A stretch of DNA of 64,000 nt from Alistipes provencensis (lineage in GTDB: Bacteria > Bacteroidota > Bacteroidia > Bacteroidales > Rikenellaceae), in contig NZ_LT559262.1 in assembly GCF_900083545.1 (NCBI RefSeq), positions 3,088,324 through 3,152,323 on the forward strand. The letters run 5' to 3'. The position numbers were made by a program, and so were the translations under genes. Position 1 is the stretch's first letter, and the number at the start of each line of letters is the position of its first letter. The notes beneath the pieces were generated by a model. That model saw nothing but the letters and a program-made list of their open reading frames with translations. It did no database searches and was not told the DNA's origin. Below, in pieces: positions 42,766-51,396 of the stretch.

Positions 42766-45306
42766 ATGCGTCTATCCGAACTTAAAACCGGCGAATCGGG
42801 GACGATCGTCAAGGTGATGGGGCACGGAGGTTTCCGCCGTCGCATCATGGAGATGGGATTCGTCCGCGGCCAGCGGGTCGAAGTGATCCTGAACGCGCCC
42901 CTGAAAGACCCCATCGAATACAAGATCATGGGTTACGACATTTCACTGCGGCGCAGTGAGGCCGACATGGTCGAGGTGCTCACCGACAGCGAGGCCAGCG
43001 AATACCTCGCAGGCGGCGGGCATCACCACCATCACCACCACGAACATCATCACCACCATCACCACGGCCCCGTCGGGGAACCGGGGCAGGACGAGGTGTT
43101 CGGGGCCGCGGAACCCGACGCAGGGTGCTGCACGAGCATCGACGAGGTGGTGGCGCACCGCACGCGGACCATCACGGTGGCGCTGGTGGGCAACCCCAAC
43201 AGCGGCAAAACCTCGCTGTTCAACGCCATCTCGGGCGGCCACGAGCATGTGGGCAACTACAGCGGCGTGACCGTCGGGGCCAAGATCGGCAACCGCATCT
43301 ACCGCGGCTACCGGTTCGAGGTCACCGACCTGCCCGGCACCTACGCCCTCTCGGCCTACACGCCCGAGGAGCGTTATGTGCGCCATCATCTGGCCACGAA
43401 CATCCCCGACGTGGTGATAAACTCCGTAGTTGCCTCGAACTTAGAGCGTAACCTCTACTTAACTACCGAATTAATTGATATAAACCCGCGCATAGTCGTG
43501 GCGCTCAATATGTTCGACGAGTTGCAGGCCAGCGGCGCCACGCTCGATTACGAGAATCTGGGCCGCATGCTGGGTGTACCGATGGTGCCCGTCGAGGCGC
43601 GCAACAACCGCGGCATCGACGCCCTGCTGGACACCGTGATCGACGTCTACGAGAACCGCGACGAGCGCGTGCGGCACATTCATATCAACATGGGTCCCGT
43701 GGTCGAGGAGGGGCTGCGCAGGCTCAACGGCGACATGAGCGAACACCGCGGCGAGCTGCCCAAGGCCTTCCCGCCCCGCTACTACGCAATGAAGATGCTC
43801 GAAGGCGACGCCGAGGCCGAAAAGAGCCTCCGCGAGTGCAAGCGCTATCCCGAGTGGGCCGGAATCCGCGACCGCGAGGCACGGCGCATCACCGAGGCGT
43901 TGGGCGAGGATGTCGAAACGGCGTTCGCCAACCAGAAATACGGGTTCATACAAGGAGCTCTGAAAGAGACATTTACACCCGGCAGAAGGGAGGAAGTCAC
44001 GACGACGGCCGTGATCGACACTTTCGTGACACACAAGCTGTGGGGATTTCCGATCTTCTTCGCGCTGATGTGGCTGATGTTCTGGTGTACGTTCAGCCTC
44101 GGGGCCTATCCGCAGGAGTGGATCGACGCGCTGGTGGGATGGATCGGCAGCGGCGTGGACGCCCTGCTGCCCGCAGGACCGCTGCGCGACCTCTTGGTCG
44201 ACGGCATCATCGGCGGCGTGGGCGCCGTCATCGTCTTCCTCCCGAACATCATGATCCTCTACCTGTTCATCTCGTTCATGGAGGATTCGGGCTATCTGGC
44301 CCGCGCGGCGTTCATCATGGACCGCGTGATGCACCGCATCGGTCTGCACGGAAAATCGTTCATCCCGCTCATCATGGGATTCGGTTGCAACGTGCCCGCG
44401 ATCATGGCCAGCCGGACCATCGAGAGCCGCAGCAGCCGCCTGATAACCATACTCATTACGCCGTTCATGTCATGCAGCGCCCGCATCCCGATCTACCTGC
44501 TGCTGGCAGGGACGTTCTTCGCCGCGAACGCCGGGTCGGTGATGCTGGGGCTCTATGTGCTGGGCATCGTGCTGGCCGTCGTCACGGCACGGCTGATGCG
44601 GCGGTTCCTCTTCCCCGTGGACGAGACGCCGTTCGTGATGGAGCTTCCGCCCTACCGTCTTCCGACGTGGAAAACGACCCTCACGCACATGTGGGACAAG
44701 TGTGCGCAGTACCTCAAAAAGATGGGCGGCATGATCCTGATCGCCTCGGTGGTCGTCTGGTTCCTGAGCTATTATCCCCGCACGGAGGAGACCGCCGGGA
44801 CCGAGGCCCACTACGAAAATTCCTATCTGGGACGTCTGGGCAAGGGGTGCGAACCGGTGTTCAGCCCTCTGGGATTCAACTGGAAAGCCAGCGTGGCCCT
44901 GCTGTCGGGACTCCCGGCCAAGGAGATCGTGGTCTCGACGCTGGGCGTGCTCTACTCCGAAGGCGCCATGACGGAGGCCGTTCCGGAACAGGCTGAAATC
45001 ATTATCGGCGGAGCGGACGGTCCGACAGAGATCGTCGTTGCAGCGGAAAAGGCCGCAGCCCCCGAACTGACGGAAGACGAAGAAATGGCCTCGCTGTCGC
45101 AGCGGCTGCTGGCGAGCGGCGATTTCTCGACCGCTTCGGCGCTGGCGTTCCTCGTCTTTATCCTGCTCTATGTGCCCTGCATCGCTACGGTGGTTGCCAT
45201 CGGCGCCGAGGCGGGGTGGAAATGGGCCGCGGCGTCGGTCATTTACAACACGGCGCTGGCGTGGTTCGTGGCGTGGATAGTTTACCACATCGGCCTGTTA
45301 TTCTGA
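42766..45306 (+). CDS. feoB: Ferrous iron transporter FeoA-FeoB fusion
   Basis: 846 residues. FeoA (SH3-like) occupies about residues 1-75 (GHGGFRRRIMEMGFVRGQRV). A linker of seven His, one Glu and seven His follows at about residues 86-100. The FeoB G domain shows G1 GNPNSGKTS, G3 DLPGTYAL and G4 NMFDE; the membrane part has GFGCNVPAIMASRTIESR and PFMSCSARIPIYLLLAG with the conserved Cys. It imports Fe2+ through the inner membrane in anaerobic conditions. The frame open from 42709 reads through the promoter, so I used 42766. A FeoB-associated small protein follows after three bases. Confidence 0.96.
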   Translation: MRLSELKTGESGTIVKVMGHGGFRRRIMEMGFVRGQRVEVILNAPLKDPIEYKIMGYDISLRRSEADMVEVLTDSEASEYLAGGGHHHHHHHEHHHHHHHGPVGEPGQDEVFGAAEPDAGCCTSIDEVVAHRTRTITVALVGNPNSGKTSLFNAISGGHEHVGNYSGVTVGAKIGNRIYRGYRFEVTDLPGTYALSAYTPEERYVRHHLATNIPDVVINSVVASNLERNLYLTTELIDINPRIVVALNMFDELQASGATLDYENLGRMLGVPMVPVEARNNRGIDALLDTVIDVYENRDERVRHIHINMGPVVEEGLRRLNGDMSEHRGELPKAFPPRYYAMKMLEGDAEAEKSLRECKRYPEWAGIRDREARRITEALGEDVETAFANQKYGFIQGALKETFTPGRREEVTTTAVIDTFVTHKLWGFPIFFALMWLMFWCTFSLGAYPQEWIDALVGWIGSGVDALLPAGPLRDLLVDGIIGGVGAVIVFLPNIMILYLFISFMEDSGYLARAAFIMDRVMHRIGLHGKSFIPLIMGFGCNVPAIMASRTIESRSSRLITILITPFMSCSARIPIYLLLAGTFFAANAGSVMLGLYVLGIVLAVVTARLMRRFLFPVDETPFVMELPPYRLPTWKTTLTHMWDKCAQYLKKMGGMILIASVVVWFLSYYPRTEETAGTEAHYENSYLGRLGKGCEPVFSPLGFNWKASVALLSGLPAKEIVVSTLGVLYSEGAMTEAVPEQAEIIIGGADGPTEIVVAAEKAAAPELTEDEEMASLSQRLLASGDFSTASALAFLVFILLYVPCIATVVAIGAEAGWKWAAASVIYNTALAWFVAWIVYHIGLLF

Positions 45307-45309
45307 GCA

Positions 45310-45468
45310 ATGGGCTGGCAGGATTATATCGTATGGGCCATCGGGATCGCTGCGGCGGCAGTCATAGCGGTGTGGCTGTGGCGGCTCGTGTGCGGCAGGC
45401 GGCGAGGGGGATGCGCGTCGTGCCCCTCGGCACAATGTCCGCATAAAAAGTTCAACCGAAAGAATTAA
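45310..45468 (+). CDS. FeoB-associated Cys-rich membrane protein
   Basis: 52 residues, starting three bases after the feoAB stop. A single N-terminal helix (about residues 7-27: YIVWAIGIAAAAVIAVWLW) is followed by a basic patch and a Cys-rich tail with the spacing C-x6-C-x2-C-x4-C (GGCASCPSAQCPHKK). This pattern and position match the small FeoB-associated proteins found after feoB in many anaerobes, thought to help FeoB function or iron handling. Its position and composition make the call firm despite its size. Confidence 0.88.
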   Translation: MGWQDYIVWAIGIAAAAVIAVWLWRLVCGRRRGGCASCPSAQCPHKKFNRKN

Positions 45469-45472
45469 AACG

Positions 45473-45480
45473 TATCTTTA
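45473..45480 (+). promoter_or_regulatory. Possible -7 promoter box before lrgA (TATCTTTA)
   Basis: One mismatch from TAnnTTTG; if used, it gives an 80-90-base leader containing the inverted repeat at 45506-45530. Confidence 0.4.
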
Positions 45481-45505
45481 CAGCCGCAAATGACGGCGAA
45501 GTTCC

Positions 45506-45530
45506 GGAGCCGGCTGCAAAGTCCGGCTCC
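45506..45530 (+). repeat. Inverted repeat GGAGCCGG / CCGGCTCC in the lrgA leader
   Basis: Perfect 8-bp arms with a 9-base spacer, flanked by further pairing (TTC/GAA). No T-run follows, so it is more likely a leader hairpin or protein site than a terminator. Confidence 0.45.
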
Positions 45531-45565
45531 GAATCGTTACGGCGGCCGCCGAAGTGCAAACCAAC

Positions 45566-45937
45566 ATGGCAGGACTTTTCTACATTCTATTTTTCTGGCT
45601 CATCGGCAATGCGCTGAGCTATGTGACCGGAAGTTACGTTTCGGGAAACATCATCGGCATGATTCTGCTCTTCGCGGCGCTGTGCCTGCGCTGGGTGCGG
45701 GCCGAGACGGTACGCCCCGCGGCGCGGTTCCTGCTGGGGGCCATGGCACTCTTTTTCGTGCCCTACGGCGTGGGGCTGATGGACTCCTATCAGGTAATCC
45801 TCGAAAACGGCTGGGCCATCGTCGTTTCGGGAATCGTCTCGACGATCGTCGTGCTGTTCATCACGGGCAAGACCTTCCAAAGCCTGAACCGCCGCGCCCG
45901 CCTGCGGCACATCAAACACCTCCGTAACGATGCCTGA
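45566..45937 (+). CDS. CidA/LrgA family holin-like membrane protein
   Basis: 123 residues with four hydrophobic helices (FYILFFWLIGNALSYV, GNIIGMILLFAALCL, FLLGAMALFFVPYGVGLMDSY, IVVSGIVSTIVVLFITG). It matches the LrgA/CidA family, holin-like proteins that act with LrgB/CidB in control of murein hydrolysis, or in pyruvate transport in some bacteria. I chose the ATG at 45566 over the GTG at 45554. The lrgB-like frame overlaps its stop by eight bases, the standard paired arrangement. Confidence 0.88.
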   Translation: MAGLFYILFFWLIGNALSYVTGSYVSGNIIGMILLFAALCLRWVRAETVRPAARFLLGAMALFFVPYGVGLMDSYQVILENGWAIVVSGIVSTIVVLFITGKTFQSLNRRARLRHIKHLRNDA

Positions 45938-46628
45938 CACCTCATTTTTCTCCTCGGACCTCTTTCTGCTGACCCTCACCGTAGGGCTTTACTGTCTGGG
46001 CGCCCGGATTTACAACCGCACACGGCTGCCATTGCTGCACCCCGTACTGCTGACGTTCGTCACCGTGATCGTCTTTCTGCGCTGTGCCGGAATCGGCTAC
46101 GCACGCTATCAGGAGGCGACCGGAATACTCAATTTCGCCCTCGGCATGTCGGTCGTGGCGCTGGGATATCTCCTTTACGAGCAGTTGGAACGCCTGCGCG
46201 GAAGCCTGCTGCCCGTGGCCGTGGCTACGCTCGTGGGATGCGTCGCAGGGGTGCTGAGCGTGGTTTACATCGCCATGGCATTCGGCGTCGAACGCCAGAT
46301 ACTGACCTCCATAGCCCCCAAATCGGTGACCGTGCCGATCGCCGTGTCGGTCTCGGGACCGCTGGGCGGCAACGTGTCGGTCACGTCGGTGGTGGTATTC
46401 TGCGTGGGAATTTTCGGCAGCATCTTCGGCGAATGGATTCTGCGCCGCTGCGGTGTCCGCGACCCCGAGGCCCGGGGATTTGCGCTGGGAGCCGCGGCCC
46501 ACGGCATCGGGACGGCACGGGCCATCGAGATGGGCGCCGCCGAAGGGGCTCTGAGCGGACTCGCCATGGCGCTGATGGGGTTGGCGACGGCGCTCCTCCT
46601 GCCGCTGATGGAGCGGTATCTGTATTGA
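45930..46628 (+). CDS. LrgB family membrane protein
   Basis: 232 residues with about six or seven helices. The family signature TSIAPKSVTVPIAVSVSGPLGGNVSVTSVVVFCVGIFG is present in the second half, along with GAAAHGIGTARAIEMG. It partners the LrgA-like protein before it; pairs of this kind modulate autolysis or move small organic acids such as pyruvate or glycolate. Which applies here is unknown. Confidence 0.9.
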   Translation: MPDTSFFSSDLFLLTLTVGLYCLGARIYNRTRLPLLHPVLLTFVTVIVFLRCAGIGYARYQEATGILNFALGMSVVALGYLLYEQLERLRGSLLPVAVATLVGCVAGVLSVVYIAMAFGVERQILTSIAPKSVTVPIAVSVSGPLGGNVSVTSVVVFCVGIFGSIFGEWILRRCGVRDPEARGFALGAAAHGIGTARAIEMGAAEGALSGLAMALMGLATALLLPLMERYLY

Positions 46629-46674
46629 GAAAAATTCTTTTTCCGAAAAGTTTTTTAAATTCTGCAATATGTAG

Positions 46675-46682
46675 TAATTTTG
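46675..46682 (+). promoter_or_regulatory. -7 promoter box (TAATTTTG) of the transporter gene
   Basis: Exact TAnnTTTG match followed by C, 37 bases before the start codon. Confidence 0.55.
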
Positions 46683-46718
46683 CGCCCGGCTCGACAAACG
46701 GCACAAAATTAGGTTAAT

Positions 46719-48383
46719 ATGGAGTGGTTGTATACCCTGTTCTTCGGCACCGGCATCGCCCATGCCGTGCTTATCTTTGCGTTGGTAATCACCATCGGTA
46801 TCCTGATGGGAAAAGTCAAAATCGGAGGCATCTCGCTGGGTGTCACATGGATACTCTTCATCGGCATCATCTTCAGCCATTTCGGGATGACCGTCGACGG
46901 CGAAGTGCGCCACTTCGTGCAGGAGTTCGGGCTCATCCTTTTCGTCTTCTCGATCGGCCTGCAGGTCGGACCGGGATTCTTCGCGTCGTTCAAGCACGGC
47001 GGAATCACCCTCGTGGGATGCGCCACGGCGATCGTCCTGCTGGGCGTCGCAACGGCCTATGTCATCCACGTCGTGACCGGGACCCCCATTCCGACGATGG
47101 TCGGCATCCTCTCGGGCGCCGTGACCAACACCCCCGGACTGGGCGCCGCGCAGCAGGCTTATGCCGACGCCGCGGGATTCAGCGACCCCAACGTGGCGTT
47201 GGGCTACGCCGTGGCCTATCCGCTGGGCGTCGTGGGCATCATCTTCACGATGATCTTCATCCGCTACGCCCTGCGCGTGAAATTCGAAAAGGAGGACGAA
47301 GCATTGGCGGCGCTGGCCAAGGAGCAGAAATTCGCCGAGAAAGTCTCCGTGGAGTTCACCAACTCGATGCTCGACGGGCGCACGGTCGAATACATGCGCG
47401 ATCTGGTCAACCGCCAGTTCGTGATCTCGCGCATCCGCCATGCCGACGGAGAGATCACAATGGCCGACGCCGACAGCGTGCTCCATCTGGGGGACAAGCT
47501 GTGGATCATCTGCCAAGCCGAGGACGTCGAAGCCGTCGTGGCCTTCTTCGGGCACCGCGTGGAGCTCACCGACGAGGACTGGGGCAACAACACGCCCAAC
47601 GCCGAGCTGATTTCGCGGCGCATCCTGATCACCAAATCGTCGATCAACGGCAAGAAATTCTCGGACCTGCGCCTGAGGACCAAATACGGCATCACAATCA
47701 CCCGCGTCAACCGCGCCGGCGTGGACCTGATCCCCTATCAGGGGCTCGAACTGCAGGTCGGCGACCGCGTGATGGTCGTGGGTTCCGAGAAGGCCGTGGC
47801 GCAGGTGGCTGACCTTTTGGGCAACTCGCTCAAGAAGCTCAACCAGCCCAATCTGGTGACGATATTCGTGGGCATCGCCCTCGGTGTGCTGCTGGGGTCG
47901 ATCCCCCTGATGAACGTTCCGCAGCCCGTGAAGCTGGGTCTGGCGGGCGGTCCGCTGATCGTGGCGATTCTGATCGGGCGCTTCGGGACCCATTTCCATC
48001 TGGTGACCTACACCACCATGAGCGCCAACCTCATGCTGCGCGAGATCGGCATCGCGCTGTTCCTCGCCGCCGTGGGAATCGGCGCCGGAGACGGATTCAT
48101 CGATGCCATCGTCGGGGGCGGATACCGCTGGATCGGCTACGGCGTCATCATCACGGTCGTGCCCCTGCTGATCGTTTCGCTCTTCGCACGCCTGAAACTG
48201 AAGATGAACTACTACACGCTGATGGGACTTATCGCCGGCGCGATGACCGATCCCCCGGCGCTGGCCTACGCCAACGCCACGGCCGGGAACGACATGCCCG
48301 CCGTGGGCTATTCGACGGTCTATCCGGTGGTGATGTTCCTGCGCGTTCTGACGGCGCAAATATTCATCTTGTTTGCATTATAA
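46719..48383 (+). CDS. AspT/YidE/YbjL family transporter with RCK_C domains
   Basis: 554 residues. Two membrane halves of about five to six helices each (residues 8-185 and 380-554) flank a cytoplasmic region with two TrkA-C/RCK_C-type domains (about 205-290 and 300-370: VISRIRHADGEITMADADS, TKYGITITRVNRAGVDLI). The halves share the motif G-A-V/M-T-N/D-T/P-P (GAVTNTPGLGAAQ and GAMTDPPALAYAN), typical of the aspartate:alanine exchanger family. Substrate unknown; no decarboxylase gene is adjacent to support Asp/Ala exchange. A strong terminator follows. Confidence 0.88.
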   Translation: MEWLYTLFFGTGIAHAVLIFALVITIGILMGKVKIGGISLGVTWILFIGIIFSHFGMTVDGEVRHFVQEFGLILFVFSIGLQVGPGFFASFKHGGITLVGCATAIVLLGVATAYVIHVVTGTPIPTMVGILSGAVTNTPGLGAAQQAYADAAGFSDPNVALGYAVAYPLGVVGIIFTMIFIRYALRVKFEKEDEALAALAKEQKFAEKVSVEFTNSMLDGRTVEYMRDLVNRQFVISRIRHADGEITMADADSVLHLGDKLWIICQAEDVEAVVAFFGHRVELTDEDWGNNTPNAELISRRILITKSSINGKKFSDLRLRTKYGITITRVNRAGVDLIPYQGLELQVGDRVMVVGSEKAVAQVADLLGNSLKKLNQPNLVTIFVGIALGVLLGSIPLMNVPQPVKLGLAGGPLIVAILIGRFGTHFHLVTYTTMSANLMLREIGIALFLAAVGIGAGDGFIDAIVGGGYRWIGYGVIITVVPLLIVSLFARLKLKMNYYTLMGLIAGAMTDPPALAYANATAGNDMPAVGYSTVYPVVMFLRVLTAQIFILFAL

Positions 48384-48412
48384 CAAAAAGCGGCTCGGGC
48401 CGCTTTTTTTGT
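48382..48412 (+). terminator. Rho-independent terminator
   Basis: AAAAAGCGGC, loop TCGG, GCCGCTTTTTTT; directly after the transporter stop. Confidence 0.93.
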
Positions 48413-48445
48413 TCCTATAATTTTTTAATATTTCCATTATTTCCC

Positions 48446-48453
48446 TATCTTTG
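48446..48453 (+). promoter_or_regulatory. -7 promoter box of the aminotransferase gene (TATCTTTG)
   Basis: Exact match followed by C, 34 bases before the start codon. Confidence 0.65.
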
Positions 48454-48487
48454 CCCGGAAAGCATAATCCCAAACATACTTCAAACT

Positions 48488-49675
48488 ATGGCAAAAGCAG
48501 TCAACATCGCCCGTTCGCACCGGCTGGACGGCATCGGAGAGTACTATTTTTCGCGCCGTCTGCGCGAGATCGCCGAGATTGAGGCGGCAACCGGCCGCCA
48601 GATCGTCAAACTGGCCATGGGCAGCCCCGACCTGCCGCCCCACCAGTCCGTGATCGACCGCCTCGCAAAAGAGGCACAGCGTCCCGACGTGCACAAGTAC
48701 ATGTCCTATCAGGGCGAACCCATCCTGCGAAAGGCTTTTGCCGACTGGTATAAGAAGTGGTACCGCACGGACCTCGACTTCAAGTCGGAGGTGCTGCCCC
48801 TGATCGGCTCGAAGGAGGGTATCATGCACATCTGCATGACGTTCCTCAATAAAGGCGACAAGGTCCTCGTCCCCAACCCCGGCTACCCCACCTATTCGGC
48901 GGCCGTGCGTCTGGCGGGCGGCGAGATGCTTCCCTACTCGCTGAACAAGCAGACCAATTTCTACCCCGATTTCGACGCTATCGAAAAGGCAGGGCTCGAC
49001 GGCGTGAAGATGATGCTCGTCAACTACCCCAACATGCCGACGGGACAGACCCCTTCGATGGAACTGTTCCAGAAGATCGTCGACTTCGGCGCCAAGCACA
49101 ACATACTGATCGTACACGACAACCCGTACAGCTTCATCCGCAACGCCGAGCATCCGATCTCGATCATGGAGGCCGAGGGCGCGAAGGACGTGGCGCTGGA
49201 GATGAACTCGCTGTCGAAAGGCCACTCGATGGCCGGCTGGCGCGTGGGCGTCGTGGTGGGCAAGAAAGAGTGGATCGACTCGATCCTCACCTTCAAGTCG
49301 AACATGGACTCGGGTATGTTCTACCCCATTCAGGCCGCTGCCGACACGGCGCTGGCGCTGGGCGAGGAGTGGTTCAAGGAGCTGAACGGCATCTACTACG
49401 GCCGTGAGAAGCAGGCTTACGAGCTGCTCGACGCGCTGGGATGCCGCTACCGCAAGGGACAGGCCGGTCTGTTCGTATGGGCCGAGCTGCCCGAGGGTTA
49501 CGAGGGCGACAGCTTCGCATTCTCGGACGAGGTGATGGAGAAGACCGACGTGTTCCTGACCCCCGGCGGAATCTTCGGATCGGAGGGCAAGCACTACATC
49601 CGCATCACCCTCTGCTGCCCCGAGGAGCTGCTGAAGAAGGCCACTGACAAGATCAAGGTCGCTTTCGGCAAATAA
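48488..49675 (+). CDS. Class I/II PLP-dependent aminotransferase
   Basis: 395 residues of fold-type I. The PLP Lys is in NSLSKGHSMAGWRVG; other marks are LAMGSPDLPPH (substrate-contacting N-terminal Gly), VPNPGYPTYSAAVRLAGG, NYPNMPTG and the C-terminal Arg in YIRITLCC. It resembles the aspartate / LL-diaminopimelate / alanine-type aminotransferases, and I cannot fix the substrate from sequence. NYPNMPTG has M where N-P-x-N-P-T usually has an Asn-Pro context, a common Bacteroidota variant. Monocistronic, with its own promoter and terminator. Confidence 0.88.
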   Translation: MAKAVNIARSHRLDGIGEYYFSRRLREIAEIEAATGRQIVKLAMGSPDLPPHQSVIDRLAKEAQRPDVHKYMSYQGEPILRKAFADWYKKWYRTDLDFKSEVLPLIGSKEGIMHICMTFLNKGDKVLVPNPGYPTYSAAVRLAGGEMLPYSLNKQTNFYPDFDAIEKAGLDGVKMMLVNYPNMPTGQTPSMELFQKIVDFGAKHNILIVHDNPYSFIRNAEHPISIMEAEGAKDVALEMNSLSKGHSMAGWRVGVVVGKKEWIDSILTFKSNMDSGMFYPIQAAADTALALGEEWFKELNGIYYGREKQAYELLDALGCRYRKGQAGLFVWAELPEGYEGDSFAFSDEVMEKTDVFLTPGGIFGSEGKHYIRITLCCPEELLKKATDKIKVAFGK

Positions 49676-49696
49676 GCCTCCTGAGCATACAGAAAG

Positions 49697-49726
49697 AAAC
49701 AGCCGCTCCGAATGGAGCGGCTGTTT
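49697..49726. terminator. Bidirectional terminator
   Basis: AAACAGCCGCTCC / GGAGCGGCTGTTT with a 4-base loop; serves the aminotransferase and the convergent acyltransferase genes. Confidence 0.9.
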
Positions 49727-49748
49727 TCGTCGATGCACAAGGCAGTCA

Positions 49749-50927
49749 TTAAGCGCGGCTTTTGGCGCCGCCGGGAATCAGCCAGTGCTGCTTGAGCCAC
49801 TCGCGGACGGGAAGGTCGTAGAGCTTCAGGCAGGCCCATGCAACGCCTATCGAGACGATGAATACCGAAACGCTGACGAAAATGTGCGTCCCGAGGGGCG
49901 CATCGGGATTGCTGGCCGCCCACGCCATCTGCATGTAGACCAGCGGATAATGCGTGATGTAGAGCGGATAGGATATTTCGCCGAGGAACTGGCAGACGGC
50001 GATGGACCGGGCATCCGTGACGCGGCTTCCGGCGCCCATCGAGACGATCAGCGGGAAGATCAGCAGGATCACCAGCGCCTGATAAGCGCCGTTGAACCAC
50101 GGTGTCGCGGGATCGCCGATGTGGGGCATGACCAACGCTGCCGCGACCAGCAGCGAACACCACCAGAACCCGCCCCGCACCCGGATCAGCGCACCGAGGC
50201 GCGAGAGCAGCAGGCCCGCAAAGAAGGGATACAGGAGGCGCGAGAAACCGATGTAGATTTGTTCCGGGGTGACGCTCCAGCCGCCGATGACGGTCCACGC
50301 TGCGGAGCGGTCTGCGGAGAGCACCCCGAAGAGATTGAGGTTCAGCGTAAGGTCGAGCGTCAGCACCCCGGCCGCGGCCACGAACACCCCGAGCAGGAGT
50401 TTCGAGAAGCGGCGGATGACGAGCGCATAGAGGATATTGGCGATGTACTCGTAGAGCAGCGACCATGCGGGGCCATTCAGCGGGCTGGTTTCGCCCCATC
50501 CGCGGATGTCCCACGCCGGGGGTGCGGGGAGGATCGTGCAGGCGAGCAGGCAGACGAGCAGCACTTTCCACCAAGCCACGTCGGCGATCATCGGGAACGC
50601 CGCGGCCTGAAAGTAGAAGAACAACGCTCCGATGACCGATCCCATGACGACCATCGGATGCAGGCGCACGAGGCGCCGTTTGAAGAAATCCTTGAGCGAC
50701 ATACGGTTCCAGCGGTCGTCATAGGCGTAGCCGATCACGAAGCCCGAGAGCACGAAGAAGAAATCGACGGCCAGATAGCCGTGGTTGAGAATCTGGGAAG
50801 CCTGACCGTGGGAGTAGGTTTCCAGCAGGTGGAAACCCACCACGATCAGCGCCGCCACGCCGCGGAGTCCGTCGAGGATCTCATAGCGCGGTTTGGAGGC
50901 CAGATAGCCGGCGGATGTTGCAGACAT
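49749..50927 (-). CDS. Acyltransferase 3 family membrane protein (paralogue A)
   Basis: 392 residues with about ten membrane helices. The acyltransferase-3 opening is YEILDGLRGVAALIVVGFHL with the catalytic His (about residue 33), then NHGYLAVDFFFVLSGFVIGYAYDDRW and FFKRRLVRLHPMVV. Such proteins O-acetylate or otherwise acylate sugars of peptidoglycan, O-antigen or exopolysaccharide from the cytoplasmic acyl donor. It is about as close to the neighbouring paralogue at 51397 as a recent duplicate: the first 110 residues align with few changes. It starts seven bases after the cyclophilin stop. Confidence 0.9.
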   Translation of the reverse strand: MSATSAGYLASKPRYEILDGLRGVAALIVVGFHLLETYSHGQASQILNHGYLAVDFFFVLSGFVIGYAYDDRWNRMSLKDFFKRRLVRLHPMVVMGSVIGALFFYFQAAAFPMIADVAWWKVLLVCLLACTILPAPPAWDIRGWGETSPLNGPAWSLLYEYIANILYALVIRRFSKLLLGVFVAAAGVLTLDLTLNLNLFGVLSADRSAAWTVIGGWSVTPEQIYIGFSRLLYPFFAGLLLSRLGALIRVRGGFWWCSLLVAAALVMPHIGDPATPWFNGAYQALVILLIFPLIVSMGAGSRVTDARSIAVCQFLGEISYPLYITHYPLVYMQMAWAASNPDAPLGTHIFVSVSVFIVSIGVAWACLKLYDLPVREWLKQHWLIPGGAKSRA

Positions 50928-50934
50928 AGGCTAT

Positions 50935-51375
50935 TTATTCCTCGACGATGCGGATGGAGAGAATTTTGTCGCCGGGGCGGATGTCGTCGATCACGTCCAG
51001 CCCCTCGATCACCTGCCCGAAGCATGTGTGGCGGCCGTCGAGGTGCTGGGTGTTCTCGCGGTTGTGGCAGATGAAGAACTGCGAACCGCCCGTGTCGCGT
51101 CCGGCGTGGGCCATCGAGAGCACCCCGCGGTCGTGGCGCTGGCGCGGGGCCGAGGTCTCGCATTTGATGGTGTAGCCCGGGCCTCCCGTGCCGTCGCCCT
51201 TGGGACATCCGCCCTGAATGACGAAGTCGGGAATCACGCGGTGGAAAGTCAGCCCGTCGTAGAAGTTGTGTCCGGCCAGCTCGATGAAGTTGGCCACGGT
51301 TCCGGGAGTCTCGGCGGCGTAAAGCTCGGCCTTCATCGTCCCCTTTTCGGTCGTAATGATCGCGTATGTTTTCAT
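50935..51375 (-). CDS. Peptidyl-prolyl cis-trans isomerase, cyclophilin type
   Basis: 146 residues, one cyclophilin domain with no signal peptide: cytoplasmic. Active-site stretch [19 protein letters not shown] (catalytic Arg after FH) and the second half [18 protein letters not shown] are intact; the usual Trp of the eukaryotic cyclosporin site is absent, as in bacterial PpiB. It lies between two acyltransferase paralogues; the link is positional only. Confidence 0.94.
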   Translation of the reverse strand: MKTYAIITTEKGTMKAELYAAETPGTVANFIELAGHNFYDGLTFHRVIPDFVIQGGCPKGDGTGGPGYTIKCETSAPRQRHDRGVLSMAHAGRDTGGSQFFICHNRENTQHLDGRHTCFGQVIEGLDVIDDIRPGDKILSIRIVEE

Positions 51376-51396
51376 ATCGTTCGGATTAAAATGGTT

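Noticed and set aside
43020..43065. Cloning-vector His tag or contamination
   Set aside because: The His run lies in the middle of a continuous FeoA-FeoB frame with native flanks and mixed CAC/CAT codons.
45942..48359. 805-residue minus-strand open frame opposite lrgB and the transporter
   Set aside because: A high-GC antisense shadow with His/Asp/Arg-rich composition and no recognisable motif.
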